From: Coix lacryma-jobi var. lacryma-jobi
Lineage: Eukaryota; Streptophyta; Magnoliopsida; Poales; Poaceae
Direction of reading: 5' to 3'
Assembly: GCA_009763385.1 (NCBI GenBank)
Contig: CM019827.1
Span: 91,124,314 to 91,188,313, forward strand
Length of the DNA: 64,000 nucleotides
Position numbers and translations under genes: made by a program. The notes below the pieces were generated by a model. The model worked only from the letters and a program-made list of their open reading frames with translations. It made no database searches and was not told where the DNA came from. The first letter of the stretch is position 1. Every line of letters starts with the position of its first letter. This document shows positions 52,618-63,330 of this stretch, piece by piece.

Positions 52618-54773
52618 TGAATGACCGAGAAAGTACTAGCAAGGCGACCAGAGGGGGGGTGAATGCGAGCTCAAAAATTTCTCTCGAAACTTTGGCCAAA
52701 TGTCCCAAAATCAACCCCCAAGAGCTATGACAGAAACCATGATGCCCACGACCCTTGGAAGAGGGTGGATGATCCCTAGGGTCACAGCAAGGCACCACAA
52801 GGCAATTGCGAACCAAACGGCAAAAGCACTCGAACAAGTTCGACCCTCAAAAACCAAGTCTCGAACGTAGATAGACGGCTACGTCGAGAAATCTCCAAAT
52901 ACCGATGCTAACAAGTAGCAAAGATACCTAGAGAGGTTCCTTGGTTAACTATAAGGTCAAACGAGAAGTCCGAAAACCAAGCGAGGAAGCCGGGAGAGCA
53001 ACTACACAAAACCGGAAGCTTCAGGCAAGTCCCGGACTGTCCGGCAGTACGGTCGCGGACTGTCTGCCTAGTGCTGGACTGTCCGGGCTCAGGTCGCGGA
53101 CTGTTCGCCGGCCAAACGAGCAAAACCACAGTGCTGCTGCAAGTCCATTGGACGTTCCCGGACTGTCCGCGAGTCCCAATGGCGGACTGTCCGCCGGTCA
53201 AATCCCAAAACAGCGAAGGTGCTGAACAGTCCCTGGACGACTCCCGGACTGTCCGTGAGTCCCAACGGCGGACTGTCCGTGGTTCAAAAAGAACTCGACC
53301 GTACGGGATGCGCAGCCACAGACTCGGCTGGACCCCGACTCCCGGACTGTCCGCGCCCCCTGTGGTGGACTGTCCGCGGATGAACAGAGATGGCGATTTT
53401 GGTCGCCCCTCTCACGAATCTCTCCAAATCCGATCCAAATCAAAATCCCAAGTTCCCAAACTTGGAGAAGATGATCACGGGGTAGTTAGGAGACTATCCC
53501 TAAGAAATCATCCGCTCAAATTGATTCAAACTCCGGGAAATCGAAAGGGAGGAGGATGAACCGAAAAGCGCTACGAAAACGAAATCGAGCCGATCTACTT
53601 GTTCGTAAGGAGTAAGATAAATTCCTTCGGTGGAAATGATCTCCTTTCAAATACGAACAAGTTGATTCAAACGGATTTCACAAAAACGCAGTATGGAGAG
53701 AGATCGAGCGACAGGAAAAACACGGAGGAATGAAGAACGCGAAGAACACAAACCAAAACGTGAATCAACACATCGATCTGCAACCGTGTGGCTAGCACAC
53801 GCTACAACAGTGAGGATACGGCCTCACTTCCTCAAAATATCCAGTACACAGAGGTATGGTTCTCTGCGGATCTCAGCTAGCTACAGCAAGGGATTGGGAG
53901 AGCAGGAAACCCTATTTGCAAAGTGCAAATGAACTGAGATAGGAAGGGAGGTGGGTGTCTCCCTCTACTTATCCTAATTCTAACTATTCCTAATTCCCAC
54001 TCTACCCCTAACTACTTACAGAGCAAACCAGCTAAACCCTAAGGTTATTCTGGACCAACTCGGTGGTAGGTGGATCCGACGGCCACGCCCGCACAACTCG
54101 TAGCGTTGCTTCGACGCAACCTCCCGATTGCCGCCACGTGCCGCCCTCGCTCTGCAACCCCCGGTTTTGTGGCCCAAACCGGGAAACCAGCCTTTTCCAG
54201 CCAACCCCCGGTTTTGAGGCCCAAACCGGGAAACCAGCCCACCAGCATCTGAGTTTTGAGGCCCAAACTCAGCAAACCCGCAGCGCCCAGGTTTTGGGGC
54301 CCAAACCTGGAAACCGTCCTCAGCCCGAGTTTTGTGGCCAAACTCGGAAACCCTCAGCACCCAGGTTTTGAGGCCCAAACCTGGAAACCGTCCACCCGAT
54401 GGTTTTTCTCTAGCTCTACCACCAAACCGACGTCGTAGATGGGATGCACCACCCGTGCACCCCATCCACCGACACGTGTCCCCAAGTCACCGACTCAGGC
54501 AACACATGACCGCAAGTCTTCGCTCGTCGCTGTACCAGGCTGCCAGCCACCACAGCTGATCCTCGGGCCACCAGTCCCTCAGTCCAAGCCTCACGTCCAC
54601 CCTTCGCCACTCTCGGTCCATCGGCACGGCACGTCTCTACTTGACCTTCACCTTGCCTCTGGTCACTGTATCCGTGCTCGACACCTGCACAACACAAGCC
54701 AAAGAACATGCGCATCATCCCAGTTGACAATCACTCATCACTTAGAGACTCGGCATACACCCATGTATCCGCA
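52618..54773 (-). repeat. Element D 5' LTR
   Basis: Partner of 43087-45241. It holds about ten CGGACTGTCCG-like palindromes (53033-53382) and the hairpin array (54160-54384). Confidence 0.92.
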
Positions 54774-54778
54774 GGGAC

Positions 54779-55210
54779 CCCAGGGCCGGACAGTCCGGGA
54801 TTCGGCTGCTTGTTGCAGTTTTGTGTATTTGCTCTCCCGGCTTCTCCGCTTGGTTTCCGGACGTCTCGTTTGGTTCTAGAGTTCACGTAGGAACCTCTCT
54901 AGGTATCTTTGCTACTTGTTAGCATCGGTATTTGGGGATTTCCCGACGTAGTCCTCAATCTACGTTTGTGACCCGGTTTCTAGAGTCAAACTTGCTCCGG
55001 TGCTTTTGGTGTTTGACTTGTTATCGTCTTGTGGTGCCTCTCTGTGATCCTAGGGATCATCCACCCTCTTCCAAGGGTCGTGGGCATCACGGTTTTGATC
55101 GAAGCTCGTGGGGTTGATTTTGGGGCCAAAAGGCCAAAGTTTTGAGAGGAATTTTTAAGCTCCCATTCACCCCCCTCTGGTCACCTTGCTATTGCTTTCT
55201 CGGTCCTTCA
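54779..55210 (+). repeat. Element B 3' LTR, last segment
   Basis: Continues after D's right TSD (54774-54778, GGGAC) with CCCAGGGCCGGACAG and ends CGGTCCTTCA, the same terminus as B's 5' LTR at 3445. From 55211 the sequence is gypsy fragment I. Confidence 0.9.
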
Positions 55211-57823
55211 GCAATGATGAAGTTTTGAACGTGACGATGGATGAACTCCCGGAAGAGCTCCAACGCTTGATAGAGCGATCTGTTGAACAATATCGGAACA
55301 TGTGTTTGCTGAGTTTCAGCAAAACCAGAGATAAGAAGATCATCTAGAAGTCTCATCTTCCAAGAGTAATTCTAGAAGGACACATTGATCCGATGATCCA
55401 GATACAACACAATGCCATACAGGAGGTAATTGGCAAAGCAATGTCTACTACACTGATGAATCACAATGAAGCATTCCTCAACAGCCTCTCAAATGCCATT
55501 AATGAAGCTTTCAACCTGGGTAATGATAGAAGCGGTCCGACATATACAGTTGGGAACAATCAAGGGGCTAGAACTTCTAGAGGTCCATAGATAAACGATC
55601 CCAATGGCAATGGAAATCAAATGATGGTTAGCCCGGGGGGCATTACACAGCAACAATTGCAACAGCCGAATACGAGTAACAACATGTACTCATCGATTAT
55701 AAAAATAGATCCACATGCAAGAAGGATTACCAGAGATTTCAATGCACCACCTTATCAAGGGAATGTAACACCTGGTGATGTTCCTCCTGGGTATCACTAT
55801 GTGACAGATTTTTATACTTTGGATGCTCATGAAAATTTAGGGTATCAAAATAATACTTTCGGGGGGTAGAACATCGGCTATCAGGGGCCGGTGAATCAAG
55901 TGGATCAATTTATGAGCCGAGTTACTGATATGGTTCAAAAACAGTTTGGTTTGACACAGAAGAATACATTAACCGGCTATAAGAAACCATATCCAGAATG
56001 GTATGATCAAGTTGTCTTCCCTCCAAGGTATAGAGTTCCTGATTTCACCAAGTTCATAGGAACAGGCTCAGTGACCACTATGGAGCATATAACTCAGTTC
56101 TTAGTCCAGCTTGGGGAAGTATGTGATGATCCAGCACTTAAAGTCCGAATGTTTCCTCTATCTCTGTCTGGCTTGGCTTTTTCATGGTTTTCATCTCTGC
56201 CACCCAACTCCATTCTTCAAAGCTGGGAGGATTTGGAGAACAAGTTCCATAAATACTTCGACTCCGGAGTTTTGGAAAAGGGAGTAGTGGACCTAGTCGA
56301 TATAAGGCAGGGAAACAATGAGACTGGATGCCAATATCTTTAGAGGTTCAGAGATATGAAGAATCAATGCTACACCTTGACATTATCTGATCCAGAGATA
56401 GTTAGCATTGCAATTCGAGGGCTAATACCAGCCATCAGAGAAATGGTTGGTTTCTGTTGTACCAGTATGGCTGATTTGGCCAAAAAAGTGGCAAGTATCG
56501 ATGCCAAGAATAGATACAATCAAGTCTTTAAGCCCAAGAAAACCTTCAATGCAGAGAGCTCCTTCTTTATACAAGAAGAGGATGATACAAGTGATGAAAG
56601 TGAAGATGAAGTAGTTGTTGTAGACTGGGCTTGGAAAAATAGTGAATACATGCCTTGGGCAAAGGCTAAAAGTACTAAAAAGGATGTGAAATACAACTTT
56701 GATATCACTAAAGCCGATAAGATATTCGATTATTTGCTAGAAAAAGGTCAAATCAAATTGACTGGAAGCCACAATATTCTATCGGCCGAGGAGCTCAAAA
56801 ATAAAAGGTATTGTAAATTCCACAACTCTGGTACTCAAACTACTAATGATTGTAGAGTTTTCAGAGATATGATCCAGAGAGCCATTGCTAAAGGGAGGAT
56901 TGGCTTAGAAAAAGCCAAGGGTATGGGCATCAATGGCCATCCCTTTCTAGCAAACATGGTAGCTCCTACACCTCGAAGTGAGATCAAGGTTCTGACTTCT
57001 AACAAAGCCAAAGCAGCTGGGACAGTCGATCCTAAGAAACAATTAACAGCCAAGGAGTATCAGGAGATAAAGGGGAAGAAAAATGCTGATCAACATGATC
57101 TACTTGAAACTTCAAGAGCTGGTGAGGCAAGAAGACGTCCAACTGTCAGAATCCTATTGAACAATTGGCAACGTCAGAAGGAAAGAGATCAGATGCATAG
57201 ACAATGAGATGAACAAGAATACCAAGAGTGGCTCGAAGAGGAGAAATATAGAAGATCTTGAGAGGAGGAAAGGCGTATCAGAGATGAAGAGAAGAATCAT
57301 TGGGATTGCCCTTTCTTCAGACATTGTTCGAATCAAGGTTTAAAACTTCCTACTCTTCATAATTGTCCGAAATGCAGTGAACAATGTTGGGAGTATAGGC
57401 AGTCGAGAGAAAACCGCCGATCTGTGCATGAAAGATTAAAATTTGAAAGAACAGATCAACACATAAAAAATGAGAGTGTTCATGATTGGCTTGGAATAAA
57501 GTTAGCCGATCAGGATCATCCTTGGCAAGAAGGACAATAGTGTCCGGGTGGTTTGACCAGAAGCCAGGAGAGACGGGTTAAGAGACTAAGGAACGATGAA
57601 GATCATAAGAGGAGACCCAAAGTCTGGTAGGTGAAGCAGATAACCGATAAGAAGGAACCATCGGCTAATATATCTACTCTATTCATGTTACCTGCTGAGT
57701 TCAGATCTGCTGATCATGAAGAAGAATCTGATGATGAAGAGACAATTGCTCGGTGGATCTATCAAGAAGAAGGAGCTACGTTTCAAAAGCCTGAAAAACA
57801 TTCCCATCTGAAGGCTTTGTATT
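55211..57823 (+). pseudogene. Element I: old gypsy gag fragment, related to element E
   Basis: Its 5' end is cut by B and its 3' end by J. It encodes a Gag related to that of E: VTMDELPEELQRLIERS near the start, EWYDQVVFPPRYRVPDF, MFPLSLSGLAFSWFSSLP, a Cys/His motif (YCKFHNSGTQTTNDC), a charged C-terminal helix, and WDCPFFRHCSNQGLKLP followed by CPKCSEQC (about 57301-57390). It ends HLKALY where E would continue into protease. In-frame stops occur at about 55588, 55867, 56341, 57205, 57259 and 57538. Several look like CAG-to-TAG or CGA-to-TGA changes. It is the oldest layer in the window. Confidence 0.85.
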
Positions 57824-58379
57824 TGTTGACGTGAAAATCTGACTGAGAGAGCCAACACACTCGAACACGGTCCTCAGAGGCCGTGCAGAGCAAGGTCTTG
57901 ACCTCCTGGACCTTCAAAAGGTGGCGGTGCCGATTCTGGGTGAGAACAACTCCGGACGTGCCAGTCATTTTGGCCTGCAATTGACAAAGAAAAGAAAAAT
58001 GTATCAAATTGTGGAACCTGTCGGCTTGATGCCAGACAGTTCCAAATTGTACGGCTCCGATATAGCCACTGTTTACAGGATATTGACTACAAAGTCAACT
58101 CCCAAGAGGAGATTAAAGCATTGGCAAAAATATAAGCAAAAACGGCTACGCTATATGTAAAGAAACATGTAGAGGAAACAACTGATAAGCTTAAACATAT
58201 GAAGAAAACAAAGATCTATGTGTACATTTAAACAATGTAAAACTAACAGATCGACTAATTGCATAAGCAGTTCTATTCGTTAAGAGTGGAGTGTTTTCAT
58301 GCAGCCATAATAACAAATAGATCGATAAAATAGCTTAAACATCAACAGTGGGGCGTCTCCATACAGCCATAATGATGAC
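57824..58379 (-). mobile_element. Element J: gypsy LTR fragment related to E's LTR
   Basis: Begins TGTTGACGTGAAAATC exactly where I's frame breaks. It shares blocks with E's LTR in the same orientation (CCGGACGTGCCAGT, GACAGTTCCA, TTGTACGGCT) but is diverged. Orientation by analogy is minus, so this would be the 3' LTR of a minus-strand element or a solo LTR. It is cut at 58380 by H. No coding sequence. Near its right end a pair of CAT(A/G)CAGCCATAAT words repeats (about 58300 and 58360). Confidence 0.65.
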
Positions 58380-60221
58380 TGTAACACCCTGATTTTTTTT
58401 CTGCAATCTAATAAAATTAATTAGAAATTAAATAGCTTGGCTTGTTTATTAGTGGAGGAAAATAAAATTTATTTATCATTTTCATGTTGCATTCATGCCA
58501 TTGTATATTTTTATTGAGTGGAAAATAAATTTATTAAACCCGTTTACGGCGCATCAAATTTATTCTATTGAGAAAACAAATAAAATATTTATAAAAGTTT
58601 TACAAAAAATCAAATTCAAATTCCAAAATCTAGAAAAAAAATATATTTCAAAATTTTACAAAACAGTTTTGATTTCAAAAGGGTTTTTGAGTTTTGAATT
58701 TTGAAAGGATCTGTAAAGTTTGAGAAAGAAAAGCAATGGAAAAAGAAACAGGCCTCTTCTTCCCATCTACCTTCAGTCCAGCCCGCTCCCTCCTCCCTGC
58801 ATCCGGCCCGCACTCCTCCCTATGGGCGGAGCCCGCCGCCGCCACCTCCCCCTCCCTTCCCTCCCCTCGGCCCAGCCAGCCATCCCGGCCGGCCCACACT
58901 CCCTCCCTCTCCTTCTTTCCCACTCGCGCCGGCCCACCTTGCCCTGCACCAGCCCAACCCCGACCTGCCGCACGCGTCTACAGCGAGCCGCTGCGCCCGC
59001 GACGCCGCCACACGCTCCTTCCATCCCAGTCACCGAAAAGTGGGCCCCACTGGTCAGCTCTATCCACACCAGACCGCCCACCCTTCGTGCGAAAACACCG
59101 CGCCACCTAGGATCCATTTGCAGCCAGCCGCCACCCTCTTTTCCCCTTCGCCTACAAGTAACCACGCCACCCTAACCTCGCCCCGCCTCCGCAGAGCCTT
59201 CGCCAAACACTCGCAACCCTCCAGAGCCGTCCAGAGACCCGCCACCGCTTTCACCATTGCAGAGCTCCGCCGAGCTCTCTGCCGCACCGAGGAATCCACC
59301 ACTGGTTCCCCTCCGGCCTCCACCGAATTCGTCGGAGCACGCCGCGTTCCGGAGGCCCAACCTCGGCGAATTTTGGCGCCCGTATAGCTGCTTCCTCGAC
59401 CTCGCCGGTGCAATCCAACTGCCTCGCCACTGAGTTCCCTCAAGCAAGTCACCACCGGCGGCGAGAACACCTTCTTTGGAACCGCGGTGAGCTCCCCATT
59501 CCGGTCCACCCCTCCCTGTTATCTCTACTGGCCTCTAGGGAACTCCCCGAACGCTCCGGCGAGCCATAGGCATGGTGCCGCCGCTCTGGATGGCATCGCC
59601 GCCGTGCCAAGAACCGCTCTGGTGGCCACCTCCGCCCCAAACCACCTAGGCCATCTGATCCATCTTGAACCGCCAGGATTAGATCACCCTGTGGAACCGG
59701 TATGGACCGGGACCATAAGCCTGTGGACTCGGTCCCTTTTGCCGCGTCAGCGAGCACACGCCGCCATCTGGTGCACCGGACCTGTAGCGCAGAGCCATGT
59801 GGCCGCCACATAGCGCCATGCCAGCCACGCGAGGCCACGCGCGCGGCCGCGCCACCGCCCCTGTGTCTTTGTGAAAGAAACCCTGGTTTTCTATGAAACG
59901 AACCCACCGTCCATCCGGCACTATGCTCTGAGTCATCCAAAACTTTCATCCAAGCCCTCGCAGTTTCTACAAAACGAGGCCAGGTCCAGTGCCATTTTTA
60001 TTTTCCATTTTCATTTATCTAAAACCTGAAAATAACTTCAGTTTATTTACAGTTTTGCCATCAGTATTCAAATGTTCATATCTTGCCCGTTTTAACTCCG
60101 ATTCGACCCGTTCAACTTGCGTTAGATTCATAATTTCGTTCTCTATGCAGTAGATGTATTAGTTTACTATTTCGTTACTATTTGTTGTACTATTATTCAT
60201 TTTGCTTTGTATGTGCCATGT

Positions 60222-61514
60222 ATGTTGATTGGGCCAGAGAGTGCGGAGTTCGAGGATGCTCCCGACTTTTCATGTGACCCTGCAGATTCGACCCAGCCCG
60301 CAGGCAAGTGTTCTTGAACATCTTGCACCCTTACTTTATTTTACTTTTGGTATTAGAGTAGTTAGATCCAGTAGATGTATGCTTGTCATTAATTTGAATC
60401 CCATATTATGGTTTACTAGATTTTGCTCTATTATCCTTGTCGCCTGGTTTGGGATGTTTGGGTAGGTGTCTTGCTTAGCCCTGCAGTTATGGTTGGGATG
60501 GGAGTTAAATGTTAATAATCATGACTAATGAACTATGAAACAATGTGGACATGGTAATTTTTGTAGCAACATTGTGTTTAGGTAAATCCGGCAGGATGGA
60601 CCCGTATTGGTGGCTTTGTGTCGTGGGACTCGGCAGCTCTTATTTGATTTTTGGTTCTGGGCTCGTGCTAGTTTTATCCTGCCTGGATCCCTAGGACCCG
60701 GTTCTTGGACAAGTAACCCGGCAAAACAGCGCAACCATGAGATCTGGATGGGCTGGACCTGGCTAATTAATTAGTTACCTCTAAGTTGAGGGTCCACACG
60801 GGGTTTGTTTTAGTGGCTCACGAGGGGGCCCTGGGGGTCGTAGACCTTTGTACGGGGTGAAACCTTAGAGGTACGTGTGGAACGGGCTTGGAGGGGACTT
60901 TGTAAAGGCCTTGCAGTGCAACCCGCTATGCACCTTGGCAATGTTTAGCGTGACGGGAAATGCACGACTCATGGGTAAAGATGTGCAAACTCTGCAGAGT
61001 AAATAAACTGATATATCAGCCGTGCTCACGGTCACGAGTGGGCTTGGACTTCTTTGAGATTAGTTGGTTACTGGTTCGGGTCATCTGATGGACTTCAGGT
61101 GCGGTTGCCTAAGGAACTTCAGGTGTGGGTGCTTGGTGCGACTCCAAGTGCGGTTGCTTGGTGTGACTCCAAGTGTATGTTGCTCGTTGTGACTCCAAGT
61201 GTGGTCTTGCTCGGTGTGACTCCGAGTATTGTTACTTTTTCTACAGTGTCAATGTCTATAACCTAGTAAATAGGTGCATAGGTTTAATAGGAATAATAGG
61301 ATGTGTCGCTTTAGGTGCTTGAGTCAAATTGTGTCAGCTTACCTTTATTAATAGCCTCATAAGCATGTATTTCCTACACTTGCGAAGTACATTTCGATGT
61401 ACTCACCCTTCCTCTATGACCCCCCTGCTACCCCACCCAGACGCTGGAGACTACGCTAACGAGGAGCAGGAGTACCCCGAGGACGGTGGCTTCGACCCTG
61501 ATGACATGTACTAG
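60222..61514 (+). CDS. Two-exon small ORF within element H LTR (exons 60222-60303 and 61441-61514)
   Basis: Exon 1 encodes MLIGPESAEFEDAPDFS and ends GCAG before GCAAGT. Exon 2 follows CTACCCCACCCAG and encodes a very acidic tail (DAGDYANEEQEYPEDGG ... DDMY) then TAG. The intron of 1137 nt would be GC-AG, phase 1, product 51 residues. Position, splice type, phase and intron length match the ORF in F's LTRs, and exon 2 begins with the same split Asp codon. The residues themselves have diverged apart from acidity and the SAE start. Function unknown. Confidence 0.45.
61088..61232 (+). repeat. Tandem repeat GACTCCAAGTG in element H LTR
   Basis: Five or six imperfect units of about 24-30 nt with core TTGCTTGGTGTGACTCCAAG; variants replace ACTCCAAG by ACTTCAGG or ACTCCGAG. 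Confidence 0.8.
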
Positions 61515-61731
61515 GGTGGCGCTACCCCCGATCGACCTTCCTGTGGAGTGGAGTCCAGACTTTCCGCGTCTTCTTTAGAGTTTCTATTAGAGTCAGTTAT
61601 CATGAGAGTATGTACTTTTCTTTCAGACATTGTTTTGATATTTACTATGATGTCGATATATGTATGAATATTGATCCTGGCATACATATATTGTGCTCTA
61701 ATTTTGTTCTTAAAATTAGGGTGTGACAGAG

Positions 61732-61744
61732 TGGTATCCAAGCC
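61732..61744 (+). other. Element H primer-binding site
   Basis: TGGTATCCAAGCC, 3 nt after the LTR end; an initiator tRNA-Met-like site with changes. Confidence 0.7.
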
Positions 61745-62107
61745 GTGTTGACCATAGGACGCTACCCTAGTCAGGTCGTGTGATTTATATAACTATTTTT
61801 ACAAAGTCTGACCCTTTTTCCCACTTCTGTAGTATGTCTCTGCTGAAAATTAAAACTTTGGTTTAAAGTAGGTCCTCCAAACTCGTAAGAAGACCACCAT
61901 AACTATGTGATCTCGTAGGTCGTTGTATGACCTGTACTTGTGCATATGTAATGTTTTGGTTCTTTGTAATGATTGTTGGTGTGTTGTGACCGACAGGTTG
62001 CAGCGACATCATTTGTTTAAAATGTTTTATTAATCCAAATATTAAACTAAATCAGGGTCGTTATATCTATCTATCATGTCTCACTTTTACTCCTGGAAAT
62101 GCAACAG
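61745..62107 (+). other. Element H leader
   Basis: About 360 nt, no ORF. It ends GGAAATGCAACAG immediately before the gag ATG, again a splice-acceptor-like boundary. Confidence 0.6.
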
Positions 62108-63330
62108 ATGGTTAATACCAGGAGCAGCATGGGTAACGTTGGCGGGAGCGGGGCAGGTGGTAACCAGCCGCCTCATCCACCTCCACCACCTCCTTTACCG
62201 CCACCGCCGCGTCCACCTCCGCAGCCGTAGGACCCGATCTAGATGGCCCATATGCTGAACCAGATGATGCAGAACATGCAGCAAATGGCCCATGCTGCTC
62301 AGGGTGCAGGAGCTGCACAGCCGCCTCGACAGGAGGACTCTCTCAGGAGGTTCATGATGATGCATCCTATAGTTTTCCGCCATGCGATCGAGCCGATGGA
62401 TGCCGATGATTGGCTTGAGACTATTGTGGGCAAGTTGCAGCTTGCTCTTGTTGAGGGCCATGATAAGGTCCTCTACGCCGCGCACCAGCTTCAGGGTCCG
62501 GCGAATAACTGGTGGACTGCCTACACCACCGCTCACGAGGACGTCGACACCATCACCTGACGGGAGTTCCGCAAGGCCTTCCGTGACCAGTACGTCCCCG
62601 ATGGTGAGATCAGGGTGAAGCGTCGAAAGTTTCAGGACCTCAGGCAGCGCATGATGTCCGTGTGTGAGTATTTCATGCAGTTCACCCAGCTATCCCGCTA
62701 CGCCTCGGATGATGTGGACGATGATGACAAGAAGCAGGATTGCTTCAGGCAAGACCTCTGTCAATCTTTTACATTAATTTATCCTTAATATATCCTTGTT
62801 CATTCCTTTGCTACGTGTCAAGTAATTAAATTATTGTCTGCTTCAGGCATGGACTTAACCCGGGACTCCGTTACGCACTAGCTTCAAATGAGTATTCCTC
62901 ATTCCAGAAGCTGGTTGACCGTGCCTTCGCGGTTGAGAAGGAAAGGGAGGACCTCGATGCAGATCGCAAGAGGAAGATGGTCTTCCAGGGACAGTCCTCC
63001 AGCAGCTCCACTCATCCCCGCTACGCTCCACCTGCTCCAGCTTCCAGGCAGATCCCGCAACAGCAGCAGCAGTACCGGTCGCCCCAGTTTCAGTAGCCTG
63101 CTCCCCAGTACCAGGCTCCACCCCAGCACCAGCAGCAGCAGCAGCCTCGTCAGGCTCAGGCACCTCGCCTGGCCCTCCCAGCTCCGCAGCAGCCTCGTCC
63201 AACACAGGGGGCAGGGCAAGTTGGCCCGTTTTACAAGTGTAACCAGATGGGGCACTTCGCCAACCAGTGCCTGACGAGGAAGCAGGCCCCACAGCAGTTC
63301 TGTCCGGCAGGACAGCCCCAGGCGTTCGCA
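62108..63330 (+). pseudogene. Element H gag (chromovirus), decayed, with a 98-nt intron-like insert
   Basis: ATG at 62108 (MVNTRSSMGNVGGSGAGG), a proline run, stops at 62226-62228 and 62238-62240, then the gag domain (PMDADDWLETIVGKLQLALVE, VLYAAHQLQGPANNWW) and a TGA at about 62558. It continues EFRKAFRDQYVPDG and LSRYASDDVDDDDKKQDCF. At 62749-62846 a 98-nt segment breaks the frame; without it the protein continues HGLNPGLRYALASNEY. A Gln/Pro-rich region and a zinc knuckle follow (KCNQMGHFANQC, about 63236-63271) whose first cysteine is phenylalanine. One further TAG lies near 63096. Confidence 0.85.
62749..62846 (+). other. 98-nt insert in H gag: GC-AG intron-like, flanked by an 11-bp direct repeat
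   Basis: TGCTTCAGGCA occurs at 62741-62751 and 62839-62849. Excising 62749-62846 (CAG/GCAAGA ... CTTCAG/G) restores the gag frame exactly. No terminal inverted repeat is evident. Confidence 0.6.

Larger units (their letters stand above)
43087..54773 (-). mobile_element. Element D: full-length SIRE/Maximus-type copia inserted into B's 3' LTR
   Basis: The LTRs are 43087-45241 and 52618-54773 (about 2.16 kb). The PBS is at 52601-52616, the PPT at 45242-45254, and a perfect 5-bp TSD GGGAC lies at 43082-43086 and 54774-54778. B's LTR reads through cleanly on removal. D has the same family plan as B but keeps the longer gag with coiled coil and second knuckle. gag and pol carry several frameshifts and stops. 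Confidence 0.92.
2714..55210 (+). mobile_element. Element B: copia retrotransposon, SIRE/Maximus type, split by nested insertions
   Basis: B consists of a 5' LTR remnant (2714-3445), PBS, gag-pol (3509-7931), a long 3' untranslated region (7932-9553) and a 3' LTR in three pieces (9554-11105, 43034-43086, 54779-55210). The pieces are collinear with the uninterrupted LTRs of its relative D (43087-45241 and 52618-54773, opposite strand). The gaps are filled by C (with E, F and G inside) and by D. A interrupts the 5' LTR. B itself sits in the gag of old gypsy fragment I. Domain order PR-INT-RT-RNase H is the copia order. The LTR length of roughly 2 kb and the RT sequence point to the SIRE/Maximus lineage, which includes maize Opie/Ji; lineage is by recognition, not by a tree. 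Confidence 0.85.
58380..61728 (+). repeat. Element H 5' LTR
   Basis: 3349 bp. AT-rich start, then a C-rich proline-coding-like block (58790-59900) whose long overlapping ORFs in several frames look like composition artefacts. Then come exon-like segments (60222-60303, 61441-61514) and a tandem repeat (61088-61232). Confidence 0.85.

Noticed and set aside
58701..59949. Proline-rich ORFs of up to 228 residues in H's LTR
   Set aside because: They are C-rich composition artefacts open in several frames and both strands; no start context, domain or conservation in F.
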